From contig CAJTWF010000035.1 in assembly GCA_910579965.1 (NCBI GenBank), positions 1 through 27,767 of the forward strand: a DNA stretch of 27,767 bases. The letters are read 5' to 3'. Both the position numbers and the translations under genes were made by a program. This document shows, piece by piece, positions 22,813 to 27,767 of the stretch. The stretch's first letter is position 1. Every line of letters begins with the position of its first letter. The stretch comes from an uncultured Oscillospiraceae bacterium (GTDB taxonomy: Bacteria > Bacillota > Clostridia > Oscillospirales > Oscillospiraceae). The notes beneath the pieces were generated by a model. That model saw nothing but the letters and a program-made list of their open reading frames with translations. It was not told the origin of the DNA and searched no databases.

Positions 22813-24645
22813 ATGTGGAGTGGAAAAGCCCTGGGGAAGATCCTCCGCTTTGAGCTTCTCTGGAAGCTGGTCTTCCTCTTTATCATCAACCCGCTCCTCC
22901 GCGGGGCGTACCACGCCTATGTGTCCACAGCGGGCCTCCGCTTCAACGGGGGCGTGCTGTGGACCTTTGCCAGCCTGCAGGGCGCGGTTTTGTTCCTGGC
23001 GCTCTTCTGCGCCGCCGCCTGGCTGGTGTTCTATGAGTACAGCGTCATCATCCGGGTGGCCGCCCTGTGCCGCCAGGGGGAGGATTTTACCCTGGGGGAG
23101 GTGATGGGGGCCGCGCTGTGGGACCTGAGCCTTCTGCGGGGCTGGTCCCTGGCCATTGGGTCCCTCTACTACGTGCTGCTGCTGCCCCTGGCCTGCGTGG
23201 GCTATGTGAGCACCATTGTGCCCCAGGTGGCCATCCCATGGTTTGTCTTCGGAGAGATGCAGAAGACGCCGCTGGGCATGGCGGGCATCGTGGCCATCTA
23301 CGTGGTCCTCTACGGCGTCCACCTGCTGCTGCTGTTTGTGCCTGTGCTGATGACCCTGGAGCACCGGCGGTTCGGACAGGCCGCAGGGGAGAGCGTCCGC
23401 CTCTGGCGGCGCATGGAGTGGACTGACCGGCTGGCCATGCTGGCGGTTCTGGCCCTGTGGTACCAGCTGTTTACGGAGGCGGCCCGGTACTGGCGGCGGA
23501 ACCTGCTGGGCAACGACGACTTTGACGGGAACTTCTTCCAGTACCTTCTCATATCCGAGGCATTCCGCAAGGATCTGGTCTGCTGGGTCCTGCTGACCCT
23601 GGTGCAGACCATCGCCATGGCGGGGGTGATCTGCTTCCTCGCCGCCCTGCTGGACAAGCACGGGGCGGGCCGGGCCGCCCTCCAGCCCGCCTGGAGCGGG
23701 GACGGCGCTGTGCTGTGGGAGATTTTCTCCCGGCGGCGGGACGCCTGGGCAGGCCGGTGGCGGCAGCGGCTGGCCCGCCGGCGCTGGCGGACCGGCATCC
23801 CGGCAATCTGTCTGGCCCTGGCGGCGGTGCTGCTGCTGAGCGCGGAGCGCCCCCTGCCGGTCCACCGGCCCTTTGCCATCGCCCACCGGGGCGGCGAGGG
23901 CGGGATAGAGAACACCCTGGAGGCCCTGGAGGCTGCGGCCCGGCAGGGGATGGACTACGGGGAGATCGACGTGCAGCTGACGGCTGACGGCGTGCCGGTG
24001 CTGTTCCACGACGGAAGCCTGACCCGCATGGCCGGCCGGGGGGAGAGCGTGGGCGAGCTGACCTGGGAGGAGCTGCGGCAGATTCCGGTGACGGACTACG
24101 CCCACCCGGGGGAGACGGCCCGCATCCCCTCCCTGGAGGAGACGCTGGCTGCCATGGCGGGGGAGGACATGGGTCTGCTCATTGAGCTCAAGCCCGCCGC
24201 CGGGGGCAGCGAGGCCCTGGCGGACGCGGTGATCGCCCTGGTGGAGCGCTACGATTTCGGGGACCGGGCCATGTTCATGAGCCTGGACTATCTGTGCCTG
24301 ATGACGGTTATGGAGCGGCATCCGGAGTGGTGGGCGGGCTTCTGCGCCTACGGCGCGGCCGGGGACATCGACGACGCGGTGTGGCGCTATCAGGTGGACT
24401 TCCTGGCCGTGGAGGAGGCGCTGGTCAGCAACCGGCTGGTGACCCGGGCCAGGGAGGTGGACCTGCCGGTGTACGTGTGGAGCGTGTACGACGGGGAGAA
24501 GATGCTGCAATACCTGGAGATGGGGGTCAGCGGCATTATCACCGACTACCCGGAGGAGATCCGGCGGGTGCTGGACGGGTATCTGGCCAGCCACCCCGGC
24601 CAGCCCTACCAGTGGACGGGCGCAGGCGTGCCCGGAAAAGAATAA
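22813..24645 (+). CDS. Glycerophosphodiester phosphodiesterase with N-terminal membrane domain
   Basis: 610 residues in two parts. Residues 1-345 carry about seven or eight hydrophobic segments (for example near 15-30, 50-80, 112-135, 157-180, 206-222, 258-280 and 328-343) and match the GPDPase membrane domain. Residues about 352-605 are a GDPD barrel with the catalytic set His358-Arg359, Glu366, Glu384, Asp386 and His399 (IAHRGG, ENTLEA, GEIDVQLT, LFHD). It would hydrolyse glycerophosphodiesters to glycerol-3-phosphate and an alcohol, probably at the outer membrane face and perhaps on lipid or teichoic-acid breakdown products. ATG 22813 follows GGGGAG by about 9 nt, just after the debranching enzyme stop. 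No functional link with that enzyme is evident. Confidence 0.92.
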   Translation: MWSGKALGKILRFELLWKLVFLFIINPLLRGAYHAYVSTAGLRFNGGVLWTFASLQGAVLFLALFCAAAWLVFYEYSVIIRVAALCRQGEDFTLGEVMGAALWDLSLLRGWSLAIGSLYYVLLLPLACVGYVSTIVPQVAIPWFVFGEMQKTPLGMAGIVAIYVVLYGVHLLLLFVPVLMTLEHRRFGQAAGESVRLWRRMEWTDRLAMLAVLALWYQLFTEAARYWRRNLLGNDDFDGNFFQYLLISEAFRKDLVCWVLLTLVQTIAMAGVICFLAALLDKHGAGRAALQPAWSGDGAVLWEIFSRRRDAWAGRWRQRLARRRWRTGIPAICLALAAVLLLSAERPLPVHRPFAIAHRGGEGGIENTLEALEAAARQGMDYGEIDVQLTADGVPVLFHDGSLTRMAGRGESVGELTWEELRQIPVTDYAHPGETARIPSLEETLAAMAGEDMGLLIELKPAAGGSEALADAVIALVERYDFGDRAMFMSLDYLCLMTVMERHPEWWAGFCAYGAAGDIDDAVWRYQVDFLAVEEALVSNRLVTRAREVDLPVYVWSVYDGEKMLQYLEMGVSGIITDYPEEIRRVLDGYLASHPGQPYQWTGAGVPGKE

Positions 24646-24648
24646 ATC

Positions 24649-24691
24649 AGGGCGGCGTCCTCCATCCGAGGACGCCGCCCTGCGCTTTTTT
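24649..24691 (+). terminator. Intrinsic terminator after the debranching/GDPD operon
   Basis: A 14-bp GC-rich stem (AGGGCGGCGTCCTC, 649-662, with 668-681) has a 5-nt loop, then GCGC and six T. The convergent MFS transporter gene ends at 24739. The A-run on the other side gives it partial capacity on the minus strand too. Confidence 0.9.
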
Positions 24692-24738
24692 AGCGGCGGA
24701 CCCTGCTGTCTCCAGAGGGGCCGGCAATATTCCGTCTG

Positions 24739-26085
24739 TCAGCCGTCCATGTCCTCAAAGGCGTCCAGGCCCCGCTTGACCGAGGCCCTGCTGTCGCCGT
24801 GGCGGACAAAGCACATGGTCACAAAGCTCAGAGCCACGAAGATGGCCGCGTAGGGGAAGAGGATCTGATAGCTGATATGCTTCATCAGCGTGCCCGCCAG
24901 GACAGGGGTGATGACCTGGGCGGCCATGGAGGCGGTGTAGTAGTAGCCGGTGAACTTGCCCACGTCGCTGCCCCTGCATATCTCCACCACCATGGGCAGG
25001 GAGTTGACGTTGATGGCCGCCCAGGCCAGACCCACCAGGGCAAAGGCGGCGTACATGAGGGGGGTGATGGCGTGGGAGTGGCGGGTGAGGAGGAACCCGG
25101 CCATAAAGCAGGCTGCCAGCAGCACCACGCCGGCCATGATGGTCCTGCGCCGCCCCACCCGGGAGGCCACGATGCCGATGGGAATATAGGACACGATGGC
25201 CCCCACGGTGGCCACCATCAGGCAGGTGGCGGTGCCGCCGATGCCCTCGCCCATGACCTCGGAGACGTAGGTGGAGAACCAGGTGGTCACGCCGTTGTAC
25301 CCCGCGTACCACAGGGCGATGGAGGCCAGCAGAAAGCCCAGGCTCCGTTTCACGGCCGCTGGCAGCCGTTCACTGCCGCTGCCGTCGTCCTCGGCCAGAT
25401 TCCACTCCGGGTGCCGCTGCTCCAGGACCCGGTTCTCCGCCGCCAGCCTGGGCTCACGGATGGTCAGCAGCAGTACCGCCACCGAGGCCAGCATAATCAC
25501 CGAAACAATGACAAACAGGGGCTGGTAGTTCACGTGGTCCAGGCCCTGGGTCCTGGCGGCGGGATAGAGCGCCGCCGTCACGCCCAGATACAGCACGCCG
25601 CCCACCGCGCCCATGAGGTTAATGATGGCGTTGGCCCTGGAGCGCAGGGGCTTGGGGGTCACGTCGGGCATGAGGGCCACCGCCGGAGAGCGGTAGGTGC
25701 CCATGGCGACGAGCAGCAGGCCCAGCACGATAACAAAGCTCACCAGCTTGAAGGGGGCGGCCTGGGCGGCATAGCTGTTGTCCAGGATGGGCAGCAGGTT
25801 CATGAGGACCACCGCCGCCCCGGTGCCCGCCAGGATGAAGGGGGTCCGGCGGCCCACCCGGGTCTCCCGGCACCTGTCGGAGAGACTGCCGAACAGGGGC
25901 AGCAGGAACAGGGCCAGAATGTTGTCCGCCGCCATGATGACGCCGGTGAGGGACTCGTCCATGTGGAAGGTTCTCCCGAGGATCAGGGGCACCAGATTGT
26001 CGTACATCTGCCAGAAGGCGCAGATGGAGAGAAAGGCCAGCCCCACCAGGATGGTGCGCTTGTTGTTCAGCTTCAGCTCATTCAT
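24739..26085 (-). CDS. MFS transporter, SLC45/GPH-like (sugar-type symporter)
   Basis: 448 residues with about 12 membrane helices and a hydrophilic central loop near 218-248. FGSLSDRCRETRVGRRTPFI near 65-84 is the MFS motif between helices 2 and 3. YRSPAVALMPDVTPKPLRS near 131-150 resembles the SLC45/sucrose-symporter and GPH group. The N-terminal segment FWQMYDNLVPLIL also fits that group. The substrate is unknown; a sugar or glycoside is the usual assignment. The ATG overlaps the end of the upstream HAD phosphatase gene by 8 nt and has AGGAG 9 nt upstream, so the two are co-expressed. This suggests import of a compound that is handled as a phosphate ester. Confidence 0.88.
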   Translation of the reverse strand: MNELKLNNKRTILVGLAFLSICAFWQMYDNLVPLILGRTFHMDESLTGVIMAADNILALFLLPLFGSLSDRCRETRVGRRTPFILAGTGAAVVLMNLLPILDNSYAAQAAPFKLVSFVIVLGLLLVAMGTYRSPAVALMPDVTPKPLRSRANAIINLMGAVGGVLYLGVTAALYPAARTQGLDHVNYQPLFVIVSVIMLASVAVLLLTIREPRLAAENRVLEQRHPEWNLAEDDGSGSERLPAAVKRSLGFLLASIALWYAGYNGVTTWFSTYVSEVMGEGIGGTATCLMVATVGAIVSYIPIGIVASRVGRRRTIMAGVVLLAACFMAGFLLTRHSHAITPLMYAAFALVGLAWAAINVNSLPMVVEICRGSDVGKFTGYYYTASMAAQVITPVLAGTLMKHISYQILFPYAAIFVALSFVTMCFVRHGDSRASVKRGLDAFEDMDG

Positions 26086-26935
26086 GGTGATGTTCTCCTG
26101 TTATAATCAAACAACTTGAAGAGAAGCTCTGCTCCTTTTCAAGCGCCCAGGCCCGGTGCAGCGCGGCGACGTCCTCAAAGACCCAGGCGGGCTTCACCGG
26201 GCTGTCCGCCAAGTCCTCCCGCGTCCCCTCGCCGGAGAGGACGAAGGCCGTGTCAATACCGGCGTTGACCCCGGCGGCGATATCGGTGTACAGCCGGTCC
26301 CCCACCATCACCGCCTGGTCCGGTGCAAAGCCGGTCCGCTCCAGGGCCAGACGGACCATGGCCGGCTCCGGCTTCCCGATGACCAGGGGCCGCCGCCCGG
26401 CGGCCCGGAAGAGCATTTCGCACACGCTGCCGCAGTCGGGCACAGAGCCGTACCAGGTGGGGCAGACCCAGTCCGGGTTGGTGGCGATGAAGTCCACGCC
26501 GCGGCCCAGCAGGATGCAGGCGTCCTCCAGCTTCTGGAAGGTGAGCTCCGTGTCAAAGCCGACGAGGAGGCAGTCCACGTCCTCCTCCAGCCGGTCCGTC
26601 ACCGCCACCCCCGCCCCGGCCAGCTGACTGCGGAAGCTGGCCGTGCCGAAGACGTAGCACTTGTGGTAGCGGGGCTGCCGGGCCGCCAGATGGGCGATGA
26701 GGGCGTCCACGGAGGTGAGAAAGTCCTCCCGCCGGGAGGGGATCCCCAGCCGGGCCAGCTTGGCAATATACGCGTCTGCGGATTTGGAGGAGTTGTTGGT
26801 CAGGAAGAGGTACCGGCCCCCGGCGGCCCGCACCGCCTCCAGAAAGGGGCGCGTCCCCGGAAAGAGGGCCTCGTCCAGATAGATGGTCCCGTCCATGTCC
26901 AGCAGAAAGAGCCGCTTCATTCCGAGCTCTGTCAT
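26078..26935 (-). CDS. HAD-IIA family phosphatase (NagD/p-nitrophenylphosphatase-like)
   Basis: 285 residues from ATG 26935, chosen for GGGAGG 7 nt upstream; a frame extension towards 27034 crosses the promoter. Motifs: LLDMDGT with nucleophile Asp13 and acid Asp15, FLTNNSS with Thr47, IGKPEP with Lys188, and VGDRLYTD with Asp213 and Asp218. The cap domain between motifs II and III is of the C2a type, as in NagD and 4-nitrophenylphosphatases. Such enzymes dephosphorylate sugar phosphates, nucleotides or glycolytic by-products. The gene is first in a two-gene operon with the MFS transporter, overlapping it by 8 nt. The C-terminal GEHHHE is shaped by that overlap. Confidence 0.92.
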   Translation of the reverse strand: MTELGMKRLFLLDMDGTIYLDEALFPGTRPFLEAVRAAGGRYLFLTNNSSKSADAYIAKLARLGIPSRREDFLTSVDALIAHLAARQPRYHKCYVFGTASFRSQLAGAGVAVTDRLEEDVDCLLVGFDTELTFQKLEDACILLGRGVDFIATNPDWVCPTWYGSVPDCGSVCEMLFRAAGRRPLVIGKPEPAMVRLALERTGFAPDQAVMVGDRLYTDIAAGVNAGIDTAFVLSGEGTREDLADSPVKPAWVFEDVAALHRAWALEKEQSFSSSCLIITGEHHHE

Positions 26936-26991
26936 GGTCCCGCCTCCCGTCTTTTGCATGGGCAGCACTTGAAAATTTTGCCTACAGCGGT

Positions 26992-27020
26992 ATTCTACCA
27001 CACCCGCCCCGCCTTGTCCA
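26992..27020 (-). promoter_or_regulatory. Promoter of the HAD phosphatase/MFS operon
   Basis: On the minus strand: TGGACA (27020-27015), a 17-nt GC-rich spacer and TAGAAT (26997-26992). The leader to ATG 26935 is about 50 nt. This excludes the longer reading of the phosphatase. Confidence 0.7.
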
Positions 27021-27184
27021 CGGCGGATGGCCAATATTTCGGAGGAACAGGCTGCGGACGCAAAAAAGTCTGCCCTGAGTTAGATACTCGTGATATATGC
27101 TTTAAGCGACTTGTTAATTCACTGATTCTCCGGTGATAGGCGAGGACAGCTTAGAGCATATTTCATTTCAAGGAGGTCTGCACT

Positions 27185-27240
27185 ATGGCAAACGCCAAAA
27201 TTGCGCTGCTGTATGAGAGGTTGAGCCGTGACGATGAGAA
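27185..27240 (+). pseudogene. N-terminal fragment of a large serine recombinase (TndX-like)
   Basis: A perfect AAGGAGG SD lies 8 nt before the ATG. It opens a frame whose first 18 residues (MANAKIALLYERLSRDDE) are those of a TndX/Tn4451-type serine recombinase, including the catalytic Ser in RLSRDD. After Glu18 the sequence no longer matches. The family would continue with a GESNSI-like segment. Instead the frame runs on through unrelated residues to a stop at 27739, mostly antisense to a second recombinase fragment. A hairpin with a T-run (27273-27298) follows. The catalytic domain is therefore cut after about 18 residues and cannot function. Confidence 0.65.
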
Positions 27241-27272
27241 GTCAAAAGGACGTAAAGCCAAGTTATTTTTTT

Positions 27273-27298
27273 CGGCATCCATAGGGGATGCCGTTTTT
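27273..27298 (+). terminator. Hairpin with T-run after the recombinase N-terminal fragment
   Basis: CGGCATCC (273-280) pairs with GGATGCCG (286-293), loop ATAGG, followed by TTTTTG. It would end any transcript from the truncated recombinase start. Confidence 0.6.
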
Positions 27299-27301
27299 GC
27301 T

Positions 27302-27718
27302 TTATTGGATAGCCCCGACAAATTTGTAGTAGATGGCAATACGCTTTTCCTTACCCTTGCGGCAGCGTCCCATACCTGGCGTTTCGTAAATCGTAATCCG
27401 GTCAATCAGTTCGTGAAGCATGAAGCGGTCGAGTTTTTCAAAGCTGGTATATTTTCGGATAAGGGCTGCGAAGCGGTCAATATCGGCCTTGGTATCCCGA
27501 ACCTTTTCCAGTGCCTTTTCCATCTCTGCAATGTTCGCTTTCAGTGCAGCCCGTTCCTGGTCGTAGTCTGCGATAAACATGGTAAAGATGTGGTCGGGCA
27601 GTTTGCCGCTCATATTGTCCTCGTAGGTGCGTTTCAGCTTCACATCCAGGTCAGCCAGCCGCTTCTTTGCCGATGCAAGGTCGCGCTTCATCGTTGCGGT
27701 CTGCTTCTGCTGATGGTG
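27302..27718 (-). pseudogene. C-terminal fragment of a large serine recombinase (DUF4368), inverted
   Basis: The minus-strand frame from 27718 (an in-frame TGA lies at 27721-27719) to the stop at 27302 encodes about 138 residues. They match the C-terminal part of TndX-like recombinases. A charged coiled coil contains TYEDNMSGKLPDHIF, followed by LDRFMLHELIDRITIYE and the end KRIAIYYKFVG, the DUF4368 hallmark. The recombinase, catalytic and most DNA-binding parts are missing. It points towards the N-terminal fragment at 27185-27240, which lies on the other strand. One gene has thus been broken and rearranged, or two related recombinases have been cut here. The lower GC of this end supports a mobile element. 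Confidence 0.75.
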
Positions 27719-27767
27719 TCAGCGCCAATGATAAAATGAAAGAAAACGCCGAGGAAAAAATGTAGTT

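Noticed and set aside
27185..27739. A single 184-residue protein on the plus strand
   Set aside because: Only the first 18 residues look like a recombinase. The remainder is the antisense of the DUF4368 fragment and crosses a terminator hairpin.
27713..27765. End of a plus-strand gene (NDKMKENAEEKM then stop) at the right edge
   Set aside because: Only about a dozen codons are visible, with no upstream support in the same frame.
1..27767. CRISPR array, tRNA, rRNA, prophage or toxin-antitoxin genes
   Set aside because: No regularly spaced repeats, no tRNA T-arm or rRNA sequence and no such protein families were seen on either strand.

Overview
The window looks like a chromosomal segment of a GC-rich, low-branching Bacillota (Clostridia), most like an Oscillospiraceae-type gut anaerobe such as the Flavonifractor/Lawsonibacter/Oscillibacter group. 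This rests on strong AGGAGG ribosome binding sites, SigA-like promoters with 17-bp spacers, an archaeal/eukaryotic-type ProRS, a DhaS-like TetR regulator and TndX/DUF4368-type recombinase fragments. The genus is inferred, not proven.

Layout. (1) 1-3703: the 3' end of a Fe3+/polyamine-type ABC importer operon, with a truncated solute-binding protein, a fused two-domain permease and an ATPase. Three AT-rich palindromic repeats sit between the binding protein and the permease. (2) 3663-4783: a candidate 36-residue ORF with promoter, hairpin and SD on the minus strand, then an MgtC/SapB membrane protein with a clear promoter. (3) 4784-11189: a palindrome-rich divergent intergenic region, a structured leader, and a complete peptide/nickel-type (Opp/Dpp) ABC operon of lipoprotein, two permeases and two ATPases. 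Both ATPases lack the usual C-terminal cysteine cluster. (4) 11214-11678: a small unknown membrane protein. (5) 11684-14323, minus: oleate hydratase with catalytic residues intact, preceded by a TetR-family regulator; a palindrome overlaps the hydratase -10 element. (6) 14621-16169, minus: 4-alpha-glucanotransferase (malQ). (7) 16336-16907: three DnaA-box-like 12-bp repeats, a truncated TetR-like ORF, and a 237-bp MITE with near-perfect terminal inverted repeats and a TAA duplication. (8) 17056-24691, plus: MetRS, ProRS, a GlgX-type debranching enzyme and a membrane-anchored glycerophosphodiester phosphodiesterase. Further AT-rich palindromes separate the first three. (9) 24739-27020, minus: a HAD-IIA phosphatase translationally coupled to an MFS transporter. 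(10) 27060 to the end: lower-GC DNA holding N- and C-terminal fragments of a large serine recombinase in opposite orientations, the remnant or edge of an integrative element.

How the genes fit together. Two importers, for a small anion/cation or polyamine-type solute and for peptides, feed a fermentative metabolism. malQ and glgX act on alpha-glucans. Oleate hydratase plus TetR looks like a self-contained unsaturated-fatty-acid detoxification unit. I found no CRISPR array, tRNA, rRNA or T-box. I saw no clearly new multi-gene system; the most unusual signals are intergenic (the repeat family, the MITE, the small ORF behind a hairpin, the peptide-operon leader) and the broken recombinase.
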